From Gnetum montanum (lineage: Eukaryota > Streptophyta > Gnetopsida > Gnetales > Gnetaceae), in the NCBI GenBank assembly GCA_015680685.1, contig MNCI01006676.1, forward strand, positions 497,026 to 544,769: a stretch of DNA of 47,744 nucleotides, given 5' to 3'. Positions within the stretch are counted from its first letter, which is position 1. Every line of letters starts with the position of its first letter. The translations under genes and the position numbers were made by a program. Positions 33,481 to 45,240 of this stretch are shown here, piece after piece. The notes under the pieces were generated by a model. It did no database searches and was not told the DNA's origin. It saw only the letters and a program-made list of their open reading frames with translations.

Positions 33481-34560
33481 AAAAATAGCTGTACAATGAA
33501 GCTTTCAAATAGACTAGAAAACAAGTGGTCAAAGGTACTTATAAATGCAGTATAGAAAGTAGACAAAGTAGGTTGATCACCAAGAGTGACTTCATTGATG
33601 CTTGGTTAAAAATTATTACAAATTTTGGATGTTCATTTTAAGCATGCTAAAAAAAAACATGAGAAAATGAATCTTTAGTTCCACAAAGAGAACATTGAAG
33701 AGAAACAATTTGCATATGTTTAAGATGAGTGCCAATAGGAAGACCTTGATAAATAAGACATAATTAAAAAAATATAAATTTTAGGAATGATAGGAGCTCT
33801 CTAATTATCTTTCATTTTCCTAATCCAATATTGTAAAGAAAATTGCATTTTCCATACCTTGCTAAATTTGTTATAAATAAAATCATTCTTTGTAATAATC
33901 TCATAAGCAGCTTTGGAATTAAAAGGGAAAACTACTTTGTCATCCTTCTAAAAAATATTTAAAAAAACGTGATGCAAGCTATTGTCAATTTTAAATAAAT
34001 TCTTAAGATTAGAAATTAATTTTTCACAATTCTTTTTCCTTTTTCTGTTCAAACCATAAAGGGTAGAAGCTTCCTTCCATGTAATCCATTTATCATGCAT
34101 ATGTAAATAAGAAACTATAGTGATATCAAAATTTCTCTAACTTATACATAATCTAGATGAATTAATAGCCCAAGCCCATTCACTAAAAGGAAGTCATCTT
34201 AGGCTTCTAAAACTATAATATGATCGTAATTTCAATATTTACTAAGCTTTCACCATATTTTTCAAATTTGTTTAAGAATTGGAGAACCAAGAATATATAA
34301 TGGCCTAAAAAAAAGAGGGTAGTGAAGGAAGTTTTTAGAAGACCAACTCTTATCATTCTTTTAGTTTTTCTTGCATAAGTTTATTTCTTAGGGGTATCCA
34401 AACAACATCTCCATTAATAATAAAAAAACCTGGTTATAATAATTAATGAGGCCAAATCCTCCATCTTTTTTGCTCCTTGTATAAATATCCCAGTCTTTTC
34501 TATGTTGCATAGCAAAATCTTAGTTTTAGTTTCATTTTCATTAACAATATTGGAAACAAA
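33480..34560 (-). pseudogene. Decayed LINE fragment (C-terminal zf-RVT region)
   Basis: On the minus strand, disconnected pieces read KDGGFGLINYYNQ (about 34440-34480), FNSKAAYEII and WKMQFSLQYWIRKM (about 33810-33930), then QCSLCGTKDSFSHVF (about 33650-33700). That order and the C-x-x-C...H spacing are those of the zinc-binding region after the reverse transcriptase in plant LINEs. Frameshifts abound and no RT core remains here. Confidence 0.7.
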
Positions 34561-34574
34561 CCATGCAACAAAAG

Positions 34575-34645
34575 CAAAACAAGCCATGTCTTAGCATGCA
34601 ATCTTATGCACACTTATGTCAACTTGGTGGTGCAAAATTCTTTTA
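34575..34645. repeat. Short dispersed repeat, copy 1
   Basis: A segment containing CAAGCCATGTCT, AGCATGCAAT and GCACACTTATGTCAA resembles 43055-43125. Both sit next to LINE remnants, so the segment is probably part of that LINE family or a companion element. Confidence 0.6.
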
Positions 34646-35431
34646 TTACTTTATTTTTATTTTTAACCTTATTATGATATACTTTATATACTGGCTAATA
34701 GAGGAAGCTATCTATCCATCCTAAAATTATAGTGGTTATCTATCTATCCTACAATTACAAAATTAATGTGTGGGATTAAGAAAAATAGAAATAGTATAAT
34801 GAGTTGAAAACAAATTTTCTTTTCTCGAAATAAAATGACTATCAATAACATGTCAGTGTCATCCCAATAAGGATTTATACAAAGGATACCTAAGAAGAGG
34901 TAAATCACTATATATGTCTAGTTATCTAATTTAAGTTACACATTTAAGGTCGCTGTCGCATAAGAACAATTTTGAGGGAGGACCAGCGGAGCCAACGGAA
35001 CCACCAGTCACCCCACCATAATTGCCATCGGCAGCTTGCATTAGAGTTATATGTACAACCAGACCAGACCCAGCAGCAACGAATAAATGTTTATGCTTCT
35101 GTGATGCTGAGTTCGAAACAAAACCTATACGGAAGATGAAATGCACCGTAATATACCCTTCCACGTGGAAAGATAGTGAGGTGAATAAAGATATATCCAA
35201 ATTCAATGAAGTGGATAGATAATTTTGAGGTGAAATTCATGGCATTCGTCGGCTGCGTTAGGCTTCATTTCATTCTCCTTGTCCGTTAATTTGTGTCGGC
35301 ACAGCGGCAAAGAATAAGAATCAGAGACCTGCTCCGCCGATTGCAATTCTCCCCGGCGTAATAGATCAACAAGAATCACTGCCTTCACAGATGTCAATAA
35401 AGTTTACGTCTCATCTGCGTTCATTTTTCTC

Positions 35432-35440
35432 TATATATAA
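35432..35440 (+). promoter_or_regulatory. Candidate TATA box
   Basis: TATATATAA lies 65 bases upstream of the first ATG of the small open frame at 35505 and downstream of a locally GC-richer stretch (35240-35370). The spacing suits a plant core promoter, but there is no transcript evidence. Confidence 0.4.
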
Positions 35441-35504
35441 ACCACACTTGCATTTCCAAACATATCACAAAGCGGCGGAGAAAACATCAGAGCTTCTTAC
35501 GCAT

Positions 35505-35750
35505 ATGTTTTGTGAGCAAAGGAGAATAATGCAGAGCAGCGCATACGGATATGGTTGCAATGAGGAAAGTGGCTGTGATCAGCCTCAGATGATGAATTCA
35601 TCATGGTACCCACAGAAGCATTCATGTTCAAGGAATCAGTTACCAGTCACACACTGGCCTATTCCCTGTGACGCCAATGTCAACATTTATCCAGAATCAG
35701 ACGGGGTCCAGCATCACGGTACCACAGCCACCCCTGATTTCCATTGCTAA
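35505..35750 (+). CDS. Small hypothetical protein, possibly a gene fragment
   Basis: The 81-codon frame starts MFCEQRRIMQSSAYGYGCNE and ends ATPDFHC before TAA. The same frame stays open upstream to 35391, but 35505 is the first ATG after the TATA box; 35529 is an alternative. Composition (Cys, Ser, His, Gln, Tyr, Pro) and locally higher GC differ from the flanking repeats and look gene-like. No family is recognised, and no signal peptide or membrane segment is visible. It may be a true small gene, the first exon of a longer gene, or a remnant. Confidence 0.3.
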   Translation: MFCEQRRIMQSSAYGYGCNEESGCDQPQMMNSSWYPQKHSCSRNQLPVTHWPIPCDANVNIYPESDGVQHHGTTATPDFHC

Positions 35751-35944
35751 AGGAAGACGTTGTCCTCCCCTGGAGTACCTAGGACGGAGCTGGCCCATCG
35801 GAGCCCAGAACCTATAGGGCCTCTAGCGCTCACGAAATACAAAGGGCATGCTTGGAGTTACCCACCCTTAGGTTGATGCAACAAGTACACAAAACCATTG
35901 TAAATTGATGATTTGTAGATCAATCATCTATGAAATAAGTTATT

Positions 35945-35992
35945 GAAAGGTTATGCGTTTATCACTCTGAAAGGTTATGCGTTTATCACTCT
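35945..35992. repeat. Perfect 24-bp tandem duplication
   Basis: GAAAGGTTATGCGTTTATCACTCT occurs twice, head to tail, with no mismatch. No mismatch suggests a recent event. Confidence 0.95.
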
Positions 35993-36149
35993 GAGCCCAT
36001 TAGACTCTCGGAATGAACAAACTGTCAGAACAATCATTCCCCAATATGAGTATTTTCAGAAGGGTGGCCCGCTCGCCTTCTCCTCAAACCGCTTCTTTTG
36101 TGTCACTCTGTCACTAGTTGATGTCCTTTTTTCATCGCTCTTCTGTGCG

Positions 36150-36700
36150 CATTTCACGGAAATGCTTATTGTAACCTTCGGTTGCTGCAGACACCAACAA
36201 ATTTTGTTTATTTTTCGGATTTTGTTTTAGCAGTCTGTGTTGAAAGGGTCTAACCTCTTGCTTTGGTGCTACCGGGAAGTCCCGCTGCAAAACCAAACGG
36301 ATCACTAAAGAACTACATCGAAAGATATCATTGGTACTGTACCTTTAATCTCTCCCGGATTAAAGATTGCATCATGGAACTGGGTTACGCCCTCAGTAGG
36401 CAGGATGGGTAACTCATGTAGTTTATTCTGGTTGAACAGGGTACGGGAATTGACCAATGGGAGATCTCTGCAATGTAGGCAGTTACAATAAGTGTTTCCA
36501 TGAAACATGCACTTAGGGAATGACCCGATCATTGTTTAGTTGAATAGAAATGCTTATTGTAATCTATAGTTGCCTTATGTTACCCTAGTTCTCTCTAAGG
36601 TTGTTGGACAGGAATTGACCAACAAGAGATTCCTTGCTAACTAAGGGAAATGACCCCTACGTTACCCCCAATTTGGAAGGTGGGGAACTCATAGAAAGCA
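36150..36700. repeat. Diverged direct repeats, about 390 bp apart
   Basis: Shared blocks include GAAATGCTTATTGTAA (36160 and 36546), GGAATTGACCAA (36444 and 36611), and GGGAATGACCC against GGGAAATGACCC. They suggest an old duplication or paired ends of an unrecognised repeat. No coding content is assigned. Confidence 0.5.
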
Positions 36701-38139
36701 CCCCGAAAACCCGGATTTACCTCAGTAATTTTCTTTTGAAAGTTGCACCAGTTACCCCAACTTGGAAGTTAACCACTTTCAAGGTGAACCTTCACTACTC
36801 CTACCCCAGTTACCCTAAGGAATTGAAGTAACTATATAAAAGTGCCCAAGGAAGGTAGCCTTTTCATCTACGAAACAGATATGTTTTCTTATAAGTTGGG
36901 GTTACCAATAACCATTGCTTTCGCTCCTTTTTGAGATGGGTCCTTTCCCCATTCCTCTTGGGTGTGCTCTCGTAATGCTCCGGTTAGCTTGTACCCTTGG
37001 GTCCATCTCCCAACATGATAATCTTTAGAGATTGCATGGAGAAGATAGGGTAACGTAGGGTGACTATAGGACTGGGAATGCCCCTTGAGTGACCTTGGTC
37101 ATACCTGGCTAAAGTCAGGGGAATCTCTTGTTGGTAAGTTCCCGTTTCACCCTTATGCCAAATAATGACTTACCTGTAGGGTAGGGCAGAATGCTTGGGG
37201 GATTGGGTCACAAATCTTGGTCCTATATTTGATAGAAACCATCACCCTTGAAGTTTGCTCATGACATGGAGGTTGTTGTGGAATATACAGCTCTACATTC
37301 TATTGTGCCATTACATATTACCCTATGTAATTCAACTCTAAAACACTATGTCCTAGTCCAGATAACGCCATGTCATGAAAGATAGTTTAGTTCTCAATTT
37401 GGTATGTGATATAAGGACTATTTATTATATTATATATATTATATATCATATCAATCACTTAATCTAGCCTTCCAATCTTGACTTATTGTAACTAGATTTG
37501 ACCATCCTATCTTAAAGTGGCTAAAGTTTAGCACTTCAACACTTGATTGAGACCGCTTGTCTACTAAGTCCACTCATCCACTTCCAATAGTGGGAGAGAA
37601 GGAATCCATTGACAGAAGACAAGTAGGAGGTAATTTCAATCAAGATCTATTTAAATATCTACTTAATGTGTAACTAACACCTGCCATTAGCACAAGACTG
37701 CTGACCCAAGGAACAAAAATTTTGAGTCGGGTGCAACAACTATTTCTCTAGTTCACCTCCTTGGTTCTCTCTTACAATTACAATCTATTCTTCTCTAGTT
37801 CATGCACCATGACTCTATCCCCCAAGCAAGAACAAGTCAATTTTCAATATTTGTGTATAAGTTCTAGGGTAGAGGGTTCATAGGCCAAGTGAAATTGAGA
37901 TCTCAGTGTGTTGAGGAGCCAGCTGTGTGGGATAGTATCAAAACATTTTATCATACCGACCCAAGAAAGGTAGTTAGTGCTCCCTTTGCTTGCTTAACGA
38001 CAATAGCTTTTTCATAATGGCACGCCCTCCACTAGGTCAAGTCATTCCCTATTCGTAATCCGGGTGAACTATGGTTTGTTCCCTTTGGTCACCCTCATCA
38101 ACTTGGGGAACACAAGAAACAAAGATATGAACTGGGTAA
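36700..38139. other. Unassigned intergenic sequence upstream of the lectin pseudogene
   Basis: A TATA-like CTATATAAAAG lies at about 36830. Beyond that I see no gene, RNA or defined transposon end. Confidence 0.4.
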
Positions 38140-39385
38140 ATGGAAATGGAAGAGATGTTTCCAAGTCAGGGCCAGACTGTAAGGATTTACTCCAAGGCCA
38201 ATCTTGATATCTCTCTTGGCATTAGGGATGGCTGTCAGGATGGTCTACTTCAATTCAGACGATCCAACTCAGGTAGGTATCGTGTACTTTTTGTTAATTT
38301 TTGGTTTTTACTTTTTTGGTTCTTAATTTCACATCCTTGTCTTGGGTAGTTAGCAAAGTTTTTGCGATATAGTTGTAATTTTTATGTTTGTTAAGTGTTT
38401 TGTAAGAGGGTGAATTATTTTGCAGCAATGGGTGAGGGATGAGAGATGGAGTAATAGTATGAAGGACAGTGTTGGGCACCCTGCTTTCTGCTTGGTTAAC
38501 AAGGCCACTGGCCAAGCCTTACGTCATGCTGTAGGGCCTTGCCAAGATGTAAGTACGCTAATTGTTGAGTTTGTGGGTGATTTATTTTCCCTAAAAATGT
38601 TTTACTACTTTGGTCAATTTAATAATAATTTGGTAATTTCACTTAAATGGAAACTAATTTAGTTTAAATAAATATCAATTTTGTTAAAAATATAGCTCAT
38701 TTATTTATTTTTGTTGCATTCAATGCTGCTTATAGTTAAAAACACAAATTCATATAGAGCTGTAAAAGCAAAGATGTAAATTTTAATAGATTGGAAACCT
38801 TTTCTTTACTTTGCAACTTCAGATTCTATAACTTTTTGTAATTTTAATTATACATAAAATTGATTTCTTTAAAACAAACAAATTTAGGTTGTGTTTTAAG
38901 AAAAATTGATATTGATTGAGAACTAAATTGGTTTCCATCTAGCTAAATTGTTTCACAATTAAGCAAAATTACTTGACAATTTAACCAGGTTACTAAAAAG
39001 AAAAAAAGGGGAGACTTTAATTGATCCAAGGGGTAAGATAACTAATTAACTTTGTTATTGACGGATTTAACGAGTATGCATTGTTTTGAATAATTAAGCG
39101 TAGATTTCATTTTATGGATTCATGGTGATGATCCATGTTTTATTTGAGAATAAAGGTGCTGCTTAAAGCTTTTGATGGAGACACTCTGGATGAGAAAACG
39201 CTGTGGAGTATGAGTGAAGACATTGGGTTATGGCTATAGAACACTGAGGGCTGCAGATAACATTTGCATGAACTTGGATGCTTATTAGGGTGATTCAAGA
39301 TATGGCGGAATCAGGGACGGAACCCGTGCTGTCATGTGGAACTGGAACAAACACTCCAACCAACTTTGGAAGATCTGCCTCCCAA
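38140..39385 (+). pseudogene. EULS-type (Euonymus lectin-like) lectin pseudogene, three exons
   Basis: EULS proteins are nucleocytoplasmic carbohydrate-binding plant lectins with a beta-trefoil fold. Exon 1 (38140-38272) has GQTVRIYSKANLDISLGIRD; the frame then shifts, and the next frame reads FNSDDPTQ up to the donor CAG|GTAGGT. Exon 2 (38426-38548) is intact: QWVRDERWSNSMKD and FCLVNKATGQALRHAVGP, ending GAT|GTAAGT. Exon 3 (39156 to about 39385) opens VLLKAFDGDTLDEKTLW, has one extra base near 39228, continues GYRTLRAADNICMNLDAY, meets TAG at 39286-39288 and resumes GGIRDGT, MWNWN and QLWKI, the terminal QxW-type motif. The intron phases fit. Two frameshifts and a stop make it a pseudogene unless these are sequencing errors. 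Confidence 0.82.
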
Positions 39386-39442
39386 TCACCCATCCAACTA
39401 TTCATGTATCCATAACAAGCTACTTTAATCTTTCCATATAAT

Positions 39443-39486
39443 GCTGCTTTAAATAAATCTGGTTGCTGCTTTAAATAAATCTGGTT
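39443..39486. repeat. Perfect 22-bp tandem duplication
   Basis: GCTGCTTTAAATAAATCTGG(TT) is repeated head to tail with no mismatch, just downstream of the lectin pseudogene. Confidence 0.9.
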
Positions 39487-40012
39487 GGTTGAGGGCAAGC
39501 AACACTATGCATTGGGTGATACTCTGATGCATAGTTGTTAGTGTGATCGGTATATACATGTATTTGTACTTTGCAAATGGTCTCAACTTAACTAAGTAAC
39601 GAATTTAGTTTAGTATAAATATGATACGATCGTTGCTTGCTAACAATATGATAATAATCTATAACTCCTTTGACTCTTCAAATAGATTTCCAATCATGCC
39701 CCTAAAGTTTTAGGCTAATGTGGTTCTCTATTTTTTCAACCTGCATGTTATAACAATTGTGGGAAATGCCCAATGGTGGAGCTTCAAATTCCCTTAGGTT
39801 TAGGGTTTTCCCCATTTTCTCAAACGTAAAATATCAGATTTCATACAAATAAAATTCAAAGCATAATTTCATCATTTCTCTCAGAAATTAAACTGCATAG
39901 CCTCACAAATATGATTGTGAAAATTAGGTAATTTTTGGATTAATCTTTAAGGTTCGAACTCTTTTCTAAGCTCTTTTAAATATAAGTTTCTACTATTCAT
40001 ATTTGGTAGTAA

Positions 40013-40166
40013 GACCTTATAATAAATAATGTTTCTTTAGAACAAAAGAGATACATGTGGCCAGTTTATTTTCACCATCTCCGGTCCTTATAATAAATCA
40101 TGTTACTTCTAATAAATAATATTTCTTTAAAACAAAAGAGACACACATGGCGGGTTTATTTTCATC
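40013..40166. repeat. Imperfect direct repeat, about 95-bp period
   Basis: The block from CTTATAATAAATAATGTTTC through AACAAAAGAGA and GGTTTATTTTCA-like sequence occurs at about 40014-40072 and again, with an inserted partial copy, at about 40085-40166. Confidence 0.6.
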
Positions 40167-40800
40167 ATGTCTGATGATTTCACATTTTGGATTTCTTCTC
40201 TATTTAAGGGCAATGACTTCGATGGTAATTGTACTTTTCCTAGTATTTCTTCAAACCCTTTTAAAAGTTTTTTATTTGATATAAGGAGTAAAGTTATTGG
40301 GATACTTGAAAATAAGCATCTATGTAAACAGTTAAATATAACAAGTAAGAATTATGCCAAGGATAATGCAAAATCATTGATATCAATAAACCAAAACACC
40401 AACAATTTAATGTTATCATACAGAATGATGTTACCAAGACAAATGTAAACAATGTGCTTGGCCACATAGTATACCAATGAAATAACAACCTCGATAAGTA
40501 GTAGAACTCAACTACTTTTTATTGGATTTGGTACTATTGGTACTTAGAATCCTATTAAGAATGATCCATTCTTTTTCAAAATATAAACCTCTTTTATTTG
40601 GGTTAATTCATTCTCTTCTTCTATAAGTAGGAAATGTTTTTTCAAATGTTAATAAAAAAGTTAATTAAGTTTAGTAATACTTGACTTATTTTTTTCATTA
40701 ATGTAGATGAGAAAAGGCTTAGTAAACTTGATTACTCACAAATTTTATTTAAATTAGCAAACTTTAACAATAATGTTTTAAAGGTCTTAGGATCTAATAN

Positions 40801-41088
40801 TTCTCCTTTTTTTTTTGAAATAAGTGCCAAAAACGTTTGGGATTTTTCTTTATCATTTTTAATAAACTACTCTATCTTTATTTGACAAATTCTCTCTTTT
40901 TAATTCAAATCAGATTTTTATATGACTTGAGATTTAAACTATACATATGTATTATTTACTTAGGTAAGTTTTATAACCAAACATTAAANAAGAGAGAATT
41001 TGTCAAATAAAGATAGAGTAGTTTATTAAAAATGATAAAGAAAAATCCCAAACGTTTTTGGCACTTATTTCAAAAAAAAAAGGAGAAG
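40801..41088. repeat. Large inverted repeat bounded by single Ns
   Basis: The left arm (40801 to about 40900) and right arm (about 40990-41088) are almost perfect reverse complements over about 100 bases, for example AAGTGCCAAAAACGTTTGGG against CCCAAACGTTTTTGGCACTT. A loop of about 90 bases lies between them. Ns sit exactly at 40800 and 40989, before each arm. The near-zero divergence and N placement suggest a mis-joined contig end more than a natural foldback element. Confidence 0.85.
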
Positions 41089-41229
41089 AACATAATGTGC
41101 TTTATTTCTTAAAGATATTGAAAATTTTTATCGAGCTTTATTCTATAATAATGATAGAATAGAAGATTTTTATAACAATAGTAATGCATTGTTCATTTTT
41201 TATGATACATTATAAACAATTTATATATG

Positions 41230-42480
41230 GGGAAATGCTTAAATGGGGAGAGTTTTCGATATAGAATATCATTTAGAAGAAGTTAAATTTGGTTGTGCAA
41301 GGAGGGTTAGAAAAGCAATGGTGTATCAAAAAGGTAGTTATGCTTTTTAAAAAAGAGAGAAAAATATCTAAATTATTATAGATTAATTGTAATTAGCATT
41401 ATTTTTGTCAAACTTTTGGATACTATTCTAAAATCTATGCTTGGAAGATGGGCTAAAGAAAATAAGACACCTCCAATTTCCTAAGCAAGCTTTCAATGAT
41501 AGCATTCTGTTATAAATCATCTTATCACTTTAAAAAACCTTATTGATAAAGCAAACGTCCTTACAAGAAAAGATTTAACTACTCCGTAAATTTCTCTAAG
41601 GCACAAGATTAAGTCATTTGAAGCAAGATTTTAAGGTGTTTGGACAATTTAAAAGTTCCAAGCACACTACTATTTGCTATCCAAAAAAATTTACAAAGAG
41701 ATATGCATTCACTTTATAAATAAGTAAGAAATAATTTCATTTAATAGTTTTGTTAGTATTAAACAAAGATGTCCTCTTTCTCTTACTTTATTTAGGCCTT
41801 TTATCGATGCACTTACAGAGTTGATGTATAAAATACTAACTCAATTTATAATGATAATTGAAACTAGTCTTGCCTCTTTAACTCTTCCTCTATGCCAATG
41901 ATGTTGTCTTAATTTTAAATTTGTTAGAAGAATTACTATAAATACATGATACTCTTAATAAATTTTGTTAGCATTTAGGCATGAAAGTTAATGTCCAAAA
42001 AACTACAATCATAATTTATGGCATAAGTACTAAAATTTATAATATTACTATAGAATAGAACACATGGACATAACTTCCTCTTCCAAATATCTTGACCTAT
42101 AAAGTTTTTATCATTATAAATGGGATCAATGCTTAAACAAAGAGTTGCAAGTAGTTTGAAATCCTTATTCTCTTTAAAAAGTAAATGTAAGAAAGAGTTT
42201 ATTTTGGCATGGAATATTCAAAAACAACATTATCATGGCATCTATTTTGGCATGGAATATTCAAAAAGAACATTATCATGTCATTCTTTAACTAAATATT
42301 GGAAATAGATAAATAGAAGAGATTTAGAGGCTTTTTCTATTTGATAAACTTAAAGTGAAGGGATAGAGACAATATGATATTATGCTTTTGTAAATAGAGA
42401 TGATATCTTTAGAGGTTGAAGTTATTTGTCAATTTATAACCTACATGCATAGTCTTTCTACATCTTTGGTGGATAAATAC
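41230..42480 (+). pseudogene. Decayed LINE reverse transcriptase
   Basis: Across plus-strand frames there are YRLIVISIIFVKLLD (about 41380), KTLLIKQT, and an NKDVLFLLLYLGLL-like block (about 41765) matching the 'KQGCPLSP.LF' motif of LINE RTs. LYANDVV follows (about 41895; YADD box with Asp to Asn), then LGMKVNVQKTTII (about 41975), the conserved 'N..KT' strand. Stops are frequent. The open frame 42120-42308 lies downstream and holds a 43-bp tandem duplication. This copy belongs to a LINE type different from the one in the EPCR intron. Confidence 0.7.
42201..42280. repeat. 43-bp tandem duplication
   Basis: ATTTTGGCATGGAATATTCA... is repeated at 42201 and 42244 with one mismatch over 37 bases, inside the LINE remnant. 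Confidence 0.9.
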
Positions 42481-43200
42481 TTCTAAAAGTGAGATAAAAA
42501 CCCATGATAAAGGATGACATCATGAGAGAGTTCTATAACTTAATAAATGACATATTTGAAAGTATATTATTTATTATGATCCTAAGTAAGTTTGCAAATT
42601 GGTAAAACAAACAAAATTTAAAACCTTTAGGAAAATATAGAAGGAATAAAATGCTTCTATTTAAATAGCATTAGGGAAGGCTTTAATTCAAAAGCACACT
42701 ATTTATCTATTATTTTTCCTCATGATTTATGATGCATAATTAGCCAAGCACACATACAATCTCATCTTTTGAGAGTTGAAAGAGGCAAATGGTACCAACT
42801 ATGCAGCACAAATAGCATTGAAGGTGAGTATGTCATTTTCTTACAATGTTTATCATTGAAGCACATTAGACATAGATGAGATATTGATGTTGTAATTTTT
42901 GTTGATTTGTTCTAAATGTTACCAAGAACACTTAGTAATTTTCTTAATGATGTTCTCAAAACTCATAGCATGTATATTTTTTTGGTTTTATGAACCAAAT
43001 AAAATTTTTATTTTTATTTTAGTTTCATTAAAAATACATGAAAATGAAGCCAATAGAGCAAGCCATGTCTAGCATGCAATTTTATGTGCACTTATGTCAA
43101 GGCAATGGTGCACAAATCTTGAATGACTTTATTTTGATCTATAAGGAGTTACATTTGGAGTACTGGTAAGGTATGCATTTATCAAGTCAAAGACTTGTGC
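42480..43200. other. AT-rich spacer with dispersed repeat copy 2
   Basis: Bases 43055-43125 (CAAGCCATGTCTAGCATGCAAT ... GCACTTATGTCAA) match 34575-34645. The rest shows no gene. Confidence 0.5.
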
Positions 43201-44330
43201 TTGGGCACAACCACTAAAAGGAGTTACACTTTCACTCATCTAATGATCCTTCCAAGAACCTACTTGGTAGAATGAGCATTGTGACTTTTGGTGATGATTC
43301 TTTTTATTTTCACCTATAACCTAGTTACGATATGCCTCATTAAATATTATAAACACTACTTTCATATGTGGTTTTCATGTAAATAAGTGCACTCTTCTCA
43401 AGGGAGTTGAATCCATCTTTTACTTTTCATTCTAAGATGACAAGAACTTAAGTGAAGCTTGTTGATAGGATTTCCATACTTTGTTGTAATAGGACCTAAG
43501 AGATAGTGACCTACTACATCTAGTTTATTAGATTTAATATGATGCAAATAAAATTGCTTTTTCCTTCTACATTAGACCAAAATTTTGTTAAAATCTTTTG
43601 TTTGACTAGTTGGTGAATATACTTTGGAGTTTCTTGCACATCCTCATAAGAGATATTTCATTTTTTCAATCATTGCATCCAATGAAAATACCATTCACGA
43701 TCTTTCAAATCCTTAAGAATTGCTTTAGAAAATTTGTCTTGTCTTTAGATATAGAAGCTATGAGTGTATGTATTTGATGTGACACAAGGCTTCTACTTTT
43801 AAAGGTAATAAATCACATTCACATAATAACATTGAGTAAGGTGTTTGCATCTTCACCTTTTAACTCATCATGAAGAAAATTTTTTTGCACTCTTTTTAAA
43901 TATCTTTACAAAGTTTAGCACTATGTCCATAGGTCCCAAACAACACGTCCATACAAAATAGAAGGATAGATTATAGCATGAAAATTTTGTTTCCTAATCT
44001 TCCAAGGCCAAAGTTCTAAATCCTTGCACTTGTTTTTGAAAGCATACAAAGCCTTGAAACCTATTCTTATTTTTAATTTAATGCACTTCCCCATGTGTAA
44101 TTGGTCATATAAATAAGACTCAAATATTTAAAAGAATCTACTATTTGCACATTGGAACCTTCAAAATAAAAGTTATAATAGGTATTTCTTGTACTAAAAA
44201 TCATCAATTTCATTTTATCCACATTTACTTATAGACCAAAAAAGTGTCAATAATTTTCTAAAATTTGCAACATATTTTGAATACCTTATAAAGATGACTT
44301 TTATCATAGCAAATGCCCTCTTATAAAGAT
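43200..44330 (-). pseudogene. Decayed LINE fragment (RT C-terminus and connection)
   Basis: The minus strand reads FADD-equivalent remnants near 44300, then NVDKTK-like and FLVQEIPIITFI (about 44170-44230), and YMTNYTWGSALK-like sequence (about 44085). FKAFYAFKNKCKDLELWPWK-like sequence follows (about 44000-44060), then HAIIYPSILYG (about 43940-43990). This order is the thumb and post-RT segment of plant LINEs. Stops and frameshifts are throughout. Confidence 0.65.
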
Positions 44331-45240
44331 GAGCTATATAATAATCTTGTAGATATCTTAAGTTTATTAGTATTATTATTTTTGTTTACATGAAATTATA
44401 TTACTTTTAAAATTTCTATAATATTAGTTTAAGGTTGATAAATATGATAAAGCAAAGAAGCTATATTTATATATAAATATTTGTAGGTGATGGAAAAAAT
44501 GTCAATAACCTTACCCTTAAGAAACTTATTAAGGTACTATCATTTTCCAATAAAGACCTAAAGGTGTACACATTATTTAATACAAGTTGCCCTTATTTAT
44601 AAAGCTTTATAAATAGTTGAGAAAACAACATCTTAATTTTTCTTTAGAAATGACTTAAAAATATTTTATTATAAGGGTAAAGTATTAGCTGAACTTGCTG
44701 GATGATTTATTTATATGAATCATAAAAGTTAATGTTGAAACTTGAAAATAAGAATCTTAAAAAATATTAAAGTAATATTCTAGTAATATAGATTGTAGCT
44801 ACCATTTAATTAGTGAGCAAGAAATTTTTTTTCTTTTATTTATATTATGTTTCAATTGCAACATCCATGCGATATAAATTTAGTATTTTGACTATCTAAA
44901 TCCAATGCATTTAATCTAAATGCAAGATTAAAACATTAAGAATTTATTTTAAAGAAGTTGATAACATAATTCTCTAAAATATTTTTATATATTGATGTTT
45001 CATTATGTTGCAATGGTGACCAATCTTAGTAGTAGATATTATACCAATTCTAAGTAGCACCAACTTCTAATGACTTTAGTGAAAGATATTTATGACCCTC
45101 TTGATTTCAATCATCTTCCTTAAGATTAGATAGCATATCAATTAAAGGAAAATTTTATTATGCAGTTTAAATGATAAACTAGTTTCTTAATTGATATTTG
45201 GTGTATCTGAAAGGTACAAAAATATCTTTTAGAACTATAT
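44331..45240. other. AT-rich intergenic sequence
   Basis: No coding, RNA or repeat feature was recognised, apart from two near-identical CTTATAAAGATGA segments at its left edge. Confidence 0.5.

Noticed and set aside
34931-35206. 91-codon minus-strand frame near the 35-kb island
   Set aside because: It overlaps an equally open plus-strand frame, has no recognised motif and no promoter evidence.
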